A stretch of DNA of 64,000 nt, from the NCBI RefSeq assembly GCF_030265065.1, contig NC_080411.1, positions 39,644,001 to 39,708,000 on the forward strand. The letters run 5' to 3'. This DNA is from Corythoichthys intestinalis (taxonomy: Eukaryota > Chordata > Actinopteri > Syngnathiformes > Syngnathidae). The notes under the pieces were generated by a model. It was given only the letters and a program-made list of their open reading frames with translations. It did no database searches and was not told the origin of the DNA. The position numbers were made by a program, and so were the translations under genes. This document shows positions 1-9,864 of this stretch, piece by piece (position 1 is the first letter of the stretch; each line of letters begins with the position of its first letter).

Positions 1-247
1 GGGGTATATATAGACACTTCCAGGAGTTCACACAACCTCACACAGCACAGGAAATCCTGGAGTCTCATCTACGTGGTGTTGAATCCATTTTTGGAGATTC
101 CCTGGGTTCCTCTGGTTTGATGTAGCAGTTTAAAACTCTGTCTACTTCAACCGCAATTCATGGTGTTCCGTCTAAACCGGAAGTCCATAGCAGAAAATGT
201 CACAGATGGCACCGCTCAATTTTCACTTAGGAAACTTGTCCATAGTA
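1..247. other. Nothing recognised
   Basis: No coding signal or repeat that I recognise is visible in these first bases. Confidence 0.4.
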
Positions 248-525
248 CAGGCCAAAAATTCAGACACACCTTCTCATTTGTGCATTTTCTTTAATTTCAT
301 GAATTTTAACATTGTAAATTGTCACGGAAGGTGATAAAACTATGAATGAACAACAATGAAAACGTGAAATAACTAAAAACATGTATAATTTACTAGTATC
401 TTTAAAGTAGCCACCCTTTGCTCTGATTACTTTGTTGCACACTATTGCCATTCTCTTGAGGAGCTTCAAGAGGGAGTCACCTAAAATGGTTATTGACTTC
501 ACAGGTATTCCTTTTCAGGGTTGAT
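248..525 (+). repeat. Tc1/mariner-like non-autonomous remnant
   Basis: The stretch starts TACAGGCCAAAAATTCAGAC and follows the terminal part of a fish Tc1-like repeat that I recognise from its phrasing about 'gtagccaccctttgct' and 'gggttgattagt'. A related short piece occurs inside both TTAA-target elements of this window (near 2472 and 46870). It has no transposase and no far end, so it is a truncated relic. The short open frame on its minus strand is not a gene. Confidence 0.5.
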
Positions 526-564
526 TAGTAGAATTTATATACATAGATATACGTATATATGTAT

Positions 565-885
565 GGCTGAAAACACAGCCAAGACTGAAAAAGCAGTTTC
601 TGCTCTTGCACTCCTCTTTAAAAGAAACTGCTGTATTTAAAGCTAAAACAACTGTTGTGTTTGATAGAACAATATGTCTATATGCTGCCATAGCAGATTC
701 ATGATGTATTAAGCCCCCGAACTATTTTTATTTTGTCCGTTTTACCCTGGAAACCGCTGTTTATAGACGTCGCGCAACCGCTTTTGTTTCAACCCAGCCA
801 TAAAACGAAGGTAATTAATTATATTTATTATTCAAAATGTCTGTCATTTTTAGCTCAGAATCATTAATTGATGTCTAATATTTCG

Positions 886-928
<43 letters not shown>

Positions 929-1302
929 GATTTCAAAAAATTGTTCACTTGCATATTTTAAACTTTTAAACAAATTACGTCACAATGAAAAAAATGGTAT
1001 CTGTAAAAAAGTCACGGACATCTACCTAATATCTATCGATTAATTTGATTTTTTTTTTTTATACTGTCGCATTTTCTCCGATATGTTACATGATAAATAA
1101 GGGATCCAAACAAAGAAAAATTGAAAAACAAAACGTTTAAAAGGGTAAATATATGAAAAATAAGATCTCGACCACTCCTTGATGTCTGCGATTTCTGAAT
1201 CGTGACCGTTGTTATATTACCAAGTTTCACCCATAAAATCCCCAAAAATTCTAGCTGGGGCCATTCACGGCTGTGACTTGACACTCAGTGATATATGCTA
1301 CT
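565..1302. mobile_element. TIR element family 'GGCGGAAAACAC', 5' part (copy 1)
   Basis: This is the first of three copies of a roughly 1-kb non-autonomous DNA element (others at 41863-42836 and 59121-60114). It begins GGCTGAAAACACAG, close to the terminal repeat GGCGGAAAACAC of the complete copies. It tracks them through the 'gaccactccttgatgtctgcgatttctg' region, then stops where a Tc1 fragment begins. A long A run fills 890-927. No transposase is encoded and the superfamily is unknown. Confidence 0.7.
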
Positions 1303-1545
1303 TGGAGTTATTGCCAACAAAGGGTACATAACAAAGTATTGAGATAAACTTTTGGTATTGACCAAATACTTATTTTCCACCATGATTTGCAAATAAATTC
1401 TTTAAAAATCAAACAATGTGATTTTCTGGTTTTTTTTTTTCACATTCTGTCTCTCATGGTTGAGGTTTACCCATGTTGACAATTACAGGCCTCTAATATT
1501 TTCAAGTGGGAGCTTGCACAATTAGTGGTTGACTAAATACAGCAT
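1303..1545 (+). repeat. Tc1/mariner 3' end fragment
   Basis: The text matches the 3' untranslated end of fish Tc1 elements as I know them: 'accaaatacttattttccacc', a short T run, then 'gttgaggtttaccc' and 'gtggttgactaaatac'. Neither the terminal CAGTG nor the transposase is present. It abuts the truncated TIR element on its left. Confidence 0.6.
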
Positions 1546-1949
1546 ATATATACCAAATATATATATAAATATTCCGTATATATGTAACCACAGAACACAC
1601 TGAATCAATTCATTGGTAAATCACATGTCAAAAAATGCAACATGTAGGTTTAACATTCCTTTAAACTGAGCGTGTCAAACATTTGATTTTTTATTCAGAC
1701 ATCAAAATATCTGTCTGCTATCATATTGTGACCACAATGGAGGTGGAGGAGTTCCTGAATTTTGACATACTATTCTTAATCCAAGGAGTATAACATGACA
1801 TCAGTCCACCCTTTTCAGCAATAACAGACTCATTTTATTCTGGGAAGGCTATCTACAAGGTTTAGGAGTGTCTTTGTGTGAATTTTTGATCATTACTGCT
1901 TTAGTGAGGATGATAAGCTTAGCTTTAGATTTCTTCTGAGATAAGGTAT
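1546..1949. other. AT-rich spacer, nothing recognised
   Basis: No open frame, RNA gene or terminal repeat is visible here. It leads directly to the TTAA that flanks the next element. Confidence 0.4.
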
Positions 1950-2152
1950 TTAAAGGGATCCTCGATCTTAAAGACATGTAATTCTTAAAAGATAAATGTT
2001 AATATAAGTAATAATGATTTGATATTAAAACCCCTCTTAATGTTTTCGTTTTAATAAAATTTGTAAAATTATTTTAACTGAGAGGTCGCCATTCTTGTTG
2101 ACGTCGTAGTGCAGTGACGTCACATGGTGTGTCACTTGTTAACCATCCCAAC

Positions 2153-2374
2153 ATGTCATCGGTTCTGCCCTTCCAATTTGAACCAGAGCGGAAAAATGAA
2201 GAGCAGGACAGCACTGTCGGTCGTTCTCAAGACGAGCAGCAAAGGCAAAATGCAGAGCAAAAAATACCTGATGAGACAAGAGTTGGGCAAAACTTGTGGT
2301 GTACTTGTGGCAACTGCGTCTCAATACAACGGAGCGAGAGAGTGTATGGTGTTGAGAACTACGCTTTTTGTTAG
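2153..2374 (+). CDS. P2X7 C-terminal (ballast-type) cysteine domain exon
   Basis: The frame reads MSSVLPFQFEPERKNEEQ..., then a Q/E-rich linker, then RVGQNLWCTCGNC and VSIQRSERV. This order (Pro-Phe-x-Phe-Glu-Pro start, acidic linker, Trp-Cys-x-Cys-x-x-Cys knuckle) is the start of the zinc-coordinating intracellular domain of P2X7 receptors, also found as many stand-alone proteins in fish. The start is chosen because the second copy (47247, minus) uses the same Met; an upstream in-frame Met exists at 2114. The second copy has a clean splice donor (CAAG|GTAAGC) just downstream of the homologous region, and here the same place reads CAAT|GTGAGC, so this looks like one exon of a spliced gene. 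The rest of the P2X7 domain was not found. Whether it is expressed is unknown. Confidence 0.6.
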   Translation: MSSVLPFQFEPERKNEEQDSTVGRSQDEQQRQNAEQKIPDETRVGQNLWCTCGNCVSIQRSERVYGVENYAFC

Positions 2375-2466
2375 CAGATCTTCAATGTGAGCTATTGCGA
2401 GATCAAACTTATTCCAATATTATTATGGAGATTGTTAGCATCCAAAGTTGTCGTGTGCTCTACATA

Positions 2467-2590
2467 CAGTACAGGCCAAAAGCTCGAACACACCTTGTCA
2501 TTCGTGCATTTTTATTTTCATGACTATTGACATTATAAACTCTCACTGAAGGTAAAAAAACTACGAATGCACACGTGAGGTAGTCAAGAT
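2467..2590 (+). repeat. Tc1-like terminal scrap shared by both TTAA elements
   Basis: ACAGTACAGGCCAAAAGC and the following 100 bases match the start of the repeat at 248-525. The same scrap sits between the P2X7-type exon and the THAP gene in the other copy (about 46860-46980), so it was acquired before the family spread. Confidence 0.55.
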
Positions 2591-2658
2591 CAAAATTCTG
2601 TCGTGTCTGACTGACTGTCCTCATTAAATTCGTCATTTGGCAGGAAAAAATCGTGGGA

Positions 2659-3299
2659 TCAAGTGTCCTCCATGTCTTCTACATCTAACTCACGTTTAGC
2701 TACATAAGGGAGGTCCATATAAAGTGCTCGGCGCGCATCAGCTGGCCACTGTACCGCTGCATCGGACGTGTCTGGATCAGTTTGAGTGGCAGCATCGTTA
2801 ATATTAGATGAATATTTAACAGACACACTAACTGCCAGATGAACTGACAGTAGAGGTAAATTATTAGCTTCCTCTGTGACTAGAGGTACGCCCGAAGGTT
2901 CGCCTACTGCTGTAGCGACAGGAGCGGCTTGCCTGCTTAAGGGAGCAGCCAGAGTTTGTTGTCTTTGGCGCTTTATTGCGTGCATTTCACTCACTATCCG
3001 AGCGCGTTGAGGTTTCTTGTGAGGGAAAATAGTTGGAACAGCATTTGATTTTAGTCTCCACTTATATCCAGCCGCTCGGGTGAGCTCTTTCATAAGTTGT
3101 CGTCGACTAAAAGCCTTGAACGTGGTAGGAGAAAAATGGTGAGAACAAAGCCTTGGGTCTTGGGAAGTTTTGTCAGTCTACAGGCATTTTCCCAAACCTT
3201 TCTCCTCTTCTTGTCAATAGGAAATCTGTGGAGACTCACATCACTCCCCTTGTTCCCATTTGACTGGAATTTGCATCCAAAAGCAGCACATTGTGGCAT
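2659..3299 (-). pseudogene. THAP zinc-finger gene, frameshifted copy
   Basis: The protein starts MPQCAAFGCKFQSNG, the C-x4-C opening of a THAP domain, and later contains GYKWRLKSNAVPTIFPH, the AVPTIF box that closes THAP domains. THAP domains are C2CH zinc fingers that bind DNA and occur in P-element and Kolobok transposases and in host proteins. The frame breaks between the LPKTQGF region and MKELTRAAGYKW, where the intact copy at 46192 has FCSRHF with the last Cys and His. After the finger comes a 100-residue low-complexity tail ending RELDVEDMEDT. There is no catalytic domain, so this is a short THAP-only protein. It points towards the P2X7-type exon, about 285 bp away. Confidence 0.75.
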
Positions 3300-3522
3300 T
3301 TTACTTTGCGAGTTTAGGCAGCAATATACAGTTGTTGTACACAATTGGAAACGTCTCATTTACGTCATCACTCCGAGCCCGCAAAACATGGCGCCAACTA
3401 TTGGTCAATATATGTACTAAATATTATAAAATATTGCCATAGATTTAACATTTTATGTTTTCTAACAACACATTTTAGCACAAGAGAACAATTGTGGTTT
3501 ATTAGAGCCTATATGTCTTTAA

Positions 3523-5235
3523 AGTGCCTGTGACACGAAAAAGCATGTTTATTTCATAATGCACGCAGTATTTTATGCTCCTGAATGAAATGGACCGCTT
3601 GGATGTGTGAAGAAGCGATCGATACATTTATTCAATTTTTTGAACCCCGCGCTATGACACGACAGACTTCCACCTTCAGTCTGCATTGAGGAAGAGGGTG
3701 CTGTGACATGTACGGAGGAAGGAGTCCTCTTCACTATACAGCCATACTGTTGTATGAGAAGGACTAAGGATTCAGCTGATTTTGCGGATTAATACGTTTA
3801 TTTTTCGCATCACGCCAGCCAAACGGCTGCAGAAAAATCTTGCTGTACGAGGGAAAGGCGTGTGCGCCTTTTTGGGGTTTCAAAAGGTTCCCATTCACCG
3901 GCTGATATTGGCCAAAACAAGCCTTACTACTGTGGGACCATGGGACTTACGAGGAAGTGAGTAAACATCGTGTTTTGTATTATGTCAAATACTGGGATGA
4001 TTTTAATATGTAGGTGGCTTGCATTTTGTGGCTGACATGCTCCTTGTCCCCTCGGCCGACGACCGGCGGCTTGTCGCACATTCCCCCGCCGGGAGAGCAC
4101 TATACTCGGCTTATTGCCTCTTCATGTGCCCGGTGTTCTGTCAAAATTTCCGACCGATCAGAATTTGCAACTTTGTGTTAAAAATAGCCCCGAATACAGC
4201 GATTACAAAGTAAACACTACTTTCTTTAAATAAAGGACTACTTACGTTTGATCATGGATGGGCATGTAAAAAGCTCTCCTCATACACATTAGCTGCACAT
4301 GTTAGCTGCACAACAACTGCAGCCGCTCTCGTATGACTCTGGCTGTTTACGTCTTCGTCGTGTAGTAAAGCATTATTTTGCCATATTCGTGTTGACCATT
4401 TGGCAGCTACACGCTCCTCTAACGTCGGCCGGTTTGTTCAGCGGTCATTGTGCAGCTGCTTCCCCGGCGAGCTCTTCTGTCCGTAGTAGCAGGGGAAGGA
4501 GCTGTAAATTGCTCTCCGCTGGGCGGGTTGCTGATCGGGGAAGACAATCGACAAACCAGTCGTCAAGTGAAATGATCCGGGCTAGTTATGTGTGATTTTC
4601 CGCTTTGAAGACTTTGAAACAACACTCGGTTTGGGTTAGCATGTCGGCTAGCTGCCACGCCTCTTGGTTGGTTTACATTCTCTGAAGCCGGGGAAAGGAT
4701 AAAACATAAGCCTGATTTAGGTGGCATAAAATATCGTTTGGGAGGTGCGACAGTAAAGGTGAAGTCGACAGTTTTGACCATTATGGAGTAATTTTGCCAT
4801 GTCTTTCTGAATAAATGCATTTTTATTATTTCATATTCCATTTAGCACAAAACTGTTATTTGTCATGACCATGCCATTTATTTAGCTATTGGGGAAAAAA
4901 CACTTGGATAAAAAGAATAGCCTGTAAAAATATTGGAGAGACTGAAACAAGGACATTTTGCGGCTTCCTTGGTCGCCTTTTCCTCGTTGTGAATAATTCC
5001 CCATCAATGGGCTGCATACTAAATCAGATGAAATCGTTACTCCGCTGACGTCATCCACCTGTTGGGGACGCTAGAGCCTCATAATGGTAGGCGTGGCGAG
5101 CCGGCAGATTAAAAGACTAATTTCTCGTCATCTGCGCTTTGCTAAATTGTTGTATATAGTCGAATCGTCTCAAAATATGATTCTAAGTCACATAATAATG
5201 ATATTTAAGACTTTTTTTCTCCTGTCGTACGCACT
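3523..5235. mobile_element. Nested TTAA-target DNA element
   Basis: TTAA at 3519-3522 and 5236-5239 flanks a 1713-bp insert with ends AGTGCCTGTGACACGA and, on the complement of the right side, AGTGCGTACGACAGG. Comparison with the empty site in the copy at 45951 shows that the insert splits the right terminal repeat of the outer element at a TTAA. A piggyBac or Kolobok family is likely from the TTAA target. It has a GC-richer middle (4280-4680) with short open frames on both strands, none recognisable. A degraded relative starts near 27535. Confidence 0.75.
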
Positions 5236-5257
5236 TTAAGATCGAGGATCTCTTTAA

Positions 5258-6604
5258 GGTCGATCCACATCGGAGGTATTGAATTGGTCAAAAATCTCTT
5301 GGTTTGCTGAAGTACGAAAATTTGATTTCACTGGTTTTAAGGGGCAAATATTCTGTAGTTCTTCCTATTCAATATGACTACAAAAAACAGTCTGTTAGCC
5401 CCTAATGCACACAGTTTTGGCTTTTAATCTTTACACGTCACTCATTTAACTCAATGGCACTGAAAAATGAGCATTGACATCAAGTCCTCCCAGTTTAAAT
5501 GAATTGGACATTTATATATGTCAATAGCATGCAATGAGTTAAATACTATGCGGGGAAAAAACACTTAGTGTTACTTGGGGCCGTACGCAGTGTTTATTCT
5601 GTTGTTATAAATTTCAAAATCATTATTTTAGCTTTTATTAAAATTGTGATGATTAAGAATTAAAACAAACAATCTAATTGCTAATATTTACTTTTTTTAA
5701 CGATCAAAAATTGTGAATTGTGCTATAAAGGGTTGAAGGTGTTAAGAGCCACATCTAAATGCCCAAAAGTAGTCACCTGCTCTATAAAGGGTTAATACAT
5801 GGAATAGAAAGTTTGGTGTTGTAGAACTTGGCTTGCCTTGCATGATAGTGCTGTTGCTAGACAGTGCTTCTGTATCTTTGCCAAGTCGAGCTGAGGTGGG
5901 ACTGTTACAGTATATGATGGGTTAGCTGAAGTGCAGAACGACATTTTTTCAGTTGTATTGAGTTCATTTTGCCTACATTATAGATTAGTCGATTTTTTTC
6001 TTTTATCCCAGACAATAGTAGGTGATTTAATTACCTGACATTTTTTCAGATCTAGGTGCAGGAACAAGTACATGTCATTTCCCCTAGATGGCGTTAGAAA
6101 CGTACTGATTTACAACTAACTGGAAAACTACTTTAATGCAGTACACTCTCAAGTAACTGTTTAAACCCTCCCTTGTTATTTTGCACATCCAAAACTTTAG
6201 TTTTATAAGTCATAATTATGTTGTGCAAATGTGCCTGAGACAATTTGCTACCTTTTTAGCTCACCACATGCATTGAGTAAGAGACAAAATGACAAAATGA
6301 ACTTTCTGATATCTTTTTTAATTTTTTTTTTTGTTGAACGTGAATTATATATATTGGTTATTAAAAGTACAGTATAGATGTACATCTTATGATCAACAGC
6401 TGGGGGGGGAAATCAAGTGCATTTTAGTGATCAGCGCAGTTTTCATTAACAGTTCTGAGGTTTTCAAATAAATACAATATTAAGTTAATATCATTATTCC
6501 GATCAGTTAGAAATAGAGTCTAGATACAATGATTCTCATTAAATTCAAGCCCACAGTCACCACATTTCTAGCAGAGTTTTCCATATCTGTTGGTGTGCTC
6601 TGTG
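5258..6604. other. Intergenic stretch and SCPP 3' UTR
   Basis: No gene is visible apart from the 3' UTR of the SCPP gene at its right edge. An ATTAAA polyadenylation-type motif is readable on the minus strand near 6316-6322. A small palindromic repeat lies at 5444-5544. Confidence 0.4.
5444..5544. repeat. Palindromic MITE of the 'taactcatt...cattgac' family
   Basis: The ends ATTTAACTCAATGGCA and TGCAATGAGTTAAAT are inverted repeats about 100 bp apart. Related words (gccattgacggtaatagacat) recur at 12190-12540, 27390 and 44917. Confidence 0.5.
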
Positions 6605-7198
6605 TTAGTTATCTCCTCTTCTTTCACTCTCAGTGGAGACTTCATGGCTTACATCTCCTGCAGGTGTGGTCGTCCCTCTCTCATTTGGGCCTGGGGTGGC
6701 AGGTTTTGGCGTGGGGGTGTTTCTGCCCTCTGTGGTTGTCATTGTAGGATCTGTGAAAGGAACTTCCTCAGAGGATTCCTGAGAGGACTCATCGGAAGAC
6801 TCCTGAGAGGACTCCTCAGAAGACTCCAGAGAGGACTCCTCGGAAGACTCCTGAGATGATTCCTCTGAGGACTCCTCAAGTGATTCCTGGGAAAATTCAT
6901 CAGAGGATTCCTCCAGAGACTCTTCAGAGGATTCATCAAACAACAGCTCAGAAGGTTTGGAAGGTGTTTCCTCAGAAGATTCTTCTGATGACTCTTCGGA
7001 ATCGTCGATCAACTCCTCTTTGGACAAAACTCTAAAGGACTTCTCAGAAGACTCACTTTCAGAGATGTCTCTGGATTCAGATGATTTATGTGATTGAGCT
7101 GAGTCTGACTCAGGAGGAAGTAGCACGTCCCAATCCAGTGATCCTTGTTGCTGGCTGGTTTCTGTGATGTCAGCATCCTGATGCCCAGTCTCCTCAAC
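6605..7198 (-). CDS. Acidic SCPP gene, main coding exon (Ser/Glu repeats, C-terminal RGDN)
   Basis: This exon encodes the mature part of a secreted, highly acidic phosphoprotein of the SCPP family, which binds calcium and guides bone, scale or tooth mineral outside the cell. It opens after an acceptor TTCTAAAG and runs 197 residues in phase 0 with the signal exon: VEETGHQDAD, a Gln-rich turn, then about 100 residues of SSEE/SQESSEE units, a Thr/Pro-rich segment and a final ERRGDN before TAA. The many S-x-E triplets are the consensus for the Golgi casein kinase FAM20C, and RGD is the integrin-binding motif of SIBLING proteins. The best comparison is teleost scpp1 or spp1, but I cannot decide the orthologue from the sequence alone. 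The repeat part is built from 12- to 24-bp units, so length variation between alleles is likely. Confidence 0.85.
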   Translation of the reverse strand, partial: VEETGHQDADITETSQQQGSLDWDVLLPPESDSAQSHKSSESRDISESESSEKSFRVLSKEELIDDSEESSEESSEETPSKPSELLFDESSEESLEESSDEFSQESLEESSEESSQESSEESSLESSEESSQESSDESSQESSEEVPFTDPTMTTTEGRNTPTPKPATPGPNERGTTTPAGDVSHEVSTESERRGDN

Positions 7199-7541
7199 CT
7201 TTAGAATAATTATCAGAGGGAAGACTTAATGACTTTGACAAACAGCTTCTCTTAGGACATGGAGTCAAATTACATATAAATTTCCATTTTTTAAAGACCA
7301 TGTCACCACACATATATACGAATAAAATTTATTATAAGTGTGATGGTTATATTTTCAACATAGATGCTCCCATAAATTATTAAATTGTTATTGAACCGTG
7401 CAGTTTACACACACACACATTTCTAATTGAAACATTGATATCAACTAGCAGTAACAAACTGCATTCCTTGTCTTGAAAACAAGACAAAAAAGATCTTTAA
7501 AGAGATTGTGTCATGATGAAAAGAAAGAAAGTAAGTCTTAC

Positions 7542-7601
7542 GGGTCTGGCAGATGCTGCAACAAGAAGCACTAAGATGAGTGAAAGCACTGGAGGAGCCA
7601 T
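7542..7601 (-). CDS. Acidic SCPP gene, signal-peptide exon
   Basis: The minus strand reads TTTGCAG|GAATTAATTAAAG then ATG and 20 codons, MAPPVLSLILVLLVAASARP, followed by the donor GTAAGA. This is a standard cleavable signal peptide (Pro-rich start, Leu/Val core, A-S-A before the cut). An upstream non-coding exon, a second exon ending just after the signal peptide, and phase-0 introns are the known gene plan of SCPP genes. The exon itself begins at 7614. No further small coding exon is evident in the 340-bp intron before the main exon. Confidence 0.85.
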
Positions 7602-7753
7602 CTTTAATTAATTCCTGCAAATAAAAATGGTATAAAACTTGAGTACTAAATATGAAGGAAAAGCCTTCATCAAATAAATGCCACAGGAAAAATAAAAATA
7701 AAAATAAGTCACTCTAGGTATTTTAACAACAAAAGAATGATTCAAAGATTTAC

Positions 7754-7800
7754 CTCTCTTTTCTTATGACAACGGAACAGTCACCTGGAGCTTTCTTTTT
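7754..7800 (-). other. Probable 5' UTR exon of the SCPP gene
   Basis: On the minus strand GCTCCAGGTGACTG...AAAGAGAG is followed by the donor GTAAAT at 7753. The upstream edge is a guess, and no clear TATA box was found. Confidence 0.5.
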
Positions 7801-8160
7801 TCCAATTTTTGCCTAGAACATCTGTGCTGAGTTCAAAAAGATGTGAGAGTGTCATTTGGGATGATCTGATGCTTAAGTATGCTATGCAGAGAAGCTGGGC
7901 AGGGCTTTTGTGGGGCTGGAGGAGAGGATTGAGTAATAGTAGGTTGACCTGCAGTGGAGGAGCAAGAAAGACCAGATTACATAAATTGTGTGTTAATTCA
8001 CTTTTGAGTATAGTAAACAGTATTACAATTTTTTAGTAATTTTATGAGAAACTTCTGAATAATGAACACTCATCAATGGATAAGAAACACATTTTAGCTC
8101 TCTTTAGCTTTTTTTTAATGTCCTCTTTATATACAGTGTGTAGGCATGATGTGCTGTGTA
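7801..8160. other. Promoter-side spacer of the SCPP gene
   Basis: Any promoter of the SCPP gene should lie here, but I cannot point to a specific site. The short plus-strand open frame has no recognisable content. Confidence 0.3.
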
Positions 8161-8168
8161 CTGTAAAT

Positions 8169-9856
8169 CAGTGGTCCCTAACTACCGGGCCGGGGAGTGG
8201 TACCGGTCCGTGGCGTGTATGCTACTGGGCCGCACAGAAACAATAGATAATTTATTAATGATACTTTCTGGCCGTTCCCTCTTGACACAGCAATATGCCT
8301 GCCTACTCTATTGACTAATCCGAGTAGAGATATGTGGATGTCGCCCTCTAGTGGTGGCCGCCATTACTGGGGTGTTTACACACCTCAGTGGCAGCCAAGT
8401 GTCAGTCATGTCACAGGAGGGGGGCATGGAGGACCCAAATGCAGGGAAACAAGGAGGCAAAAAACGGAAAGACAAGGCAGGGAGGCGGTGAACTCAAGAA
8501 ATGTTTTAATGATAACTAACAAAAACACAAAGTACAAACAAAAAGACTGGTGATCAAAAAGGCAAGTTTCAAACAAAACTCAAGAGTACTAACGAAAACT
8601 GTGTATCGAGGGCAGGACAGGATAGCGACATCGACTCTTGGATAGACAATGACCCAAAAAGAACAAACAGGACATCGGGAACTTAAATACAGACGAGTCA
8701 ATGAGGCACATGTGGGTGACACAAGAGGCAGCGGATTGTTCAACACAGTAGGAGTAAGTAACTCAAGCAACTTAAGCAAATCAATGGGTATTGACATGGG
8801 CATGAAACACTTGGGCACAAACTGAACAGAACTTAACACAAGCCATGACAAGTCGATCGAAACTGTAACATTAGCTCCCTTCTGATGGCTGTGTGCTTTT
8901 TTCTATATGTGCGCTTGTCCCAGATAAAAACGTATGATTTGGCGCCTAAATTTTTTTTGTAAGATATTAAGCCCACACGCGAGCACAGATGACTGAAAAA
9001 CAGACATCTTTGGACAGCTTTTTATGGAGAAAAGCCCACCTGACGAGTAATAAGAGAAGCCTACATTTTTTCCCTTATTCTACATAGTGACTTTATTTTT
9101 GCCAGACATGCTAACAGTTTCACCAATGAGATGTCGCAACAATAAACAAATTATACCATTAAGAGGCAACATTGTTTTTTCTCCTCTAGAGGCCACTCAT
9201 GCCCTTTGGACGGGTAATCAGTCATAGTGTCCTGGTCTAAATTTGATGATTTTTGTGTCATCTTTTTGGCATAATACGGTCATGTAATAGGCCTAAGCAG
9301 GGGTTCCCAACCATCGGGCCGGGGACCGGTACCAGAGAAAAAAATAAATAATTTGTTAACGACTGTAATATGGCTTGTGAATCTTGACTAATCTGAGTAC
9401 AGATTGGAGTATGTTGCCCTCTAGTGGTTGGCCGCCATTACTGGGGTGTTTGCACATCTATAGCAACCCAGCGTCAGTCAATGTAAACAGTAACGTTTGC
9501 TGCTGTTGGTTATGTGCTGCGGGCAGGGACGTCTTTGGACAGTTTTATTTTTTTTACTGGGAAAAGGCCACCTGCTGAAATAGAAAATGAGTCTACAACT
9601 AAGTGAAGAAACCTTTCACGATTGGAAAACAACTTACCATGCCTGCGACCAAGGATATTTTCCGTCAGGTTTTAGGGAAAAAAAAAAGTATATTCAGCGT
9701 CTGGTGAATCACATTTTCCCTGCACTTTACATTTGTTTTTAGCCCTGTCATGTTATTTTATATTTTCTGTATTTTTCTGCCACACATTGAGAGTCTGTGG
9801 AAAAAAAGGCACACATCACACCGGTCGGTAGTGCAAAAAAAGGTTTGGGACCACTG
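8169..9856. mobile_element. hAT (Charlie-like) non-autonomous element with duplicated left end
   Basis: Identical 8-bp target duplications CTGTAAAT flank 8169-9856. The left end is CAGTGGTCCCTAACTACC and the right end GGTTTGGGACCACTG, typical hAT termini. A second left end, CAGGGGTTCCCAACC, starts inside at 9298 and is followed by the same body (gccctctagtggttggccgc, gacgtctttggacag). The insertion is therefore a dimer-like unit with two left ends but one right end. A solo LTR interrupts the first unit. No transposase remains. Confidence 0.8.
8409..8850 (-). mobile_element. Solo LTR (fossil LTR retrotransposon)
   Basis: The 442-bp insert has TG...CA ends (TGTCACAGG / CCATGACA) and a near-identical 5-bp duplication (AGTCA / AGTCG). 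Read on the minus strand it shows a TATTTAAG promoter-like word and an ATTAAA polyadenylation-like word, in LTR order. No internal coding region is left. The family is unresolved, Ty3/gypsy being a reasonable guess. It is younger than the hAT unit that it interrupts. Confidence 0.7.
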
Positions 9857-9864
9857 CTGTAAAT

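Larger units (their letters stand above)
1954..5253. mobile_element. T2/Kolobok-like TTAA element with P2X7-type exon and THAP gene (copy 1)
   Basis: The element is flanked by TTAA on both sides (1950-1953 and 5254-5257). Its terminal inverted repeats read AGGGATCCTCGATCTTAAAG on the left and the near-complement on the right. TTAA duplication, AGGG-type ends and a THAP finger are the known hallmarks of the Kolobok superfamily (Xenopus T2 elements begin TTAAAGGRR), so I place it there by inference. Inside are a P2X7-type exon on the plus strand, a Tc1-derived scrap, and a THAP gene on the minus strand, facing each other. A second TTAA element (3523-5235) is nested in the right terminal repeat; without it the length is about 1.58 kb, close to the 1534-bp copy at 45951-47484. 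No catalytic transposase domain was found, so it is probably non-autonomous. Confidence 0.8.

Noticed and set aside
1033-1284. Minus-strand open frame similar to one at 42281-42547, possibly a conserved small protein
   Set aside because: Both lie in copies of the same TIR element, and the third copy (59121-60114) has stops in this reading. The similarity reflects repeat identity rather than protein selection.
4299-4841. Open frames on both strands in the GC-rich middle of the nested TTAA element
   Set aside because: They overlap on opposite strands, are short, and contain no transposase motif. The element is better regarded as non-autonomous.
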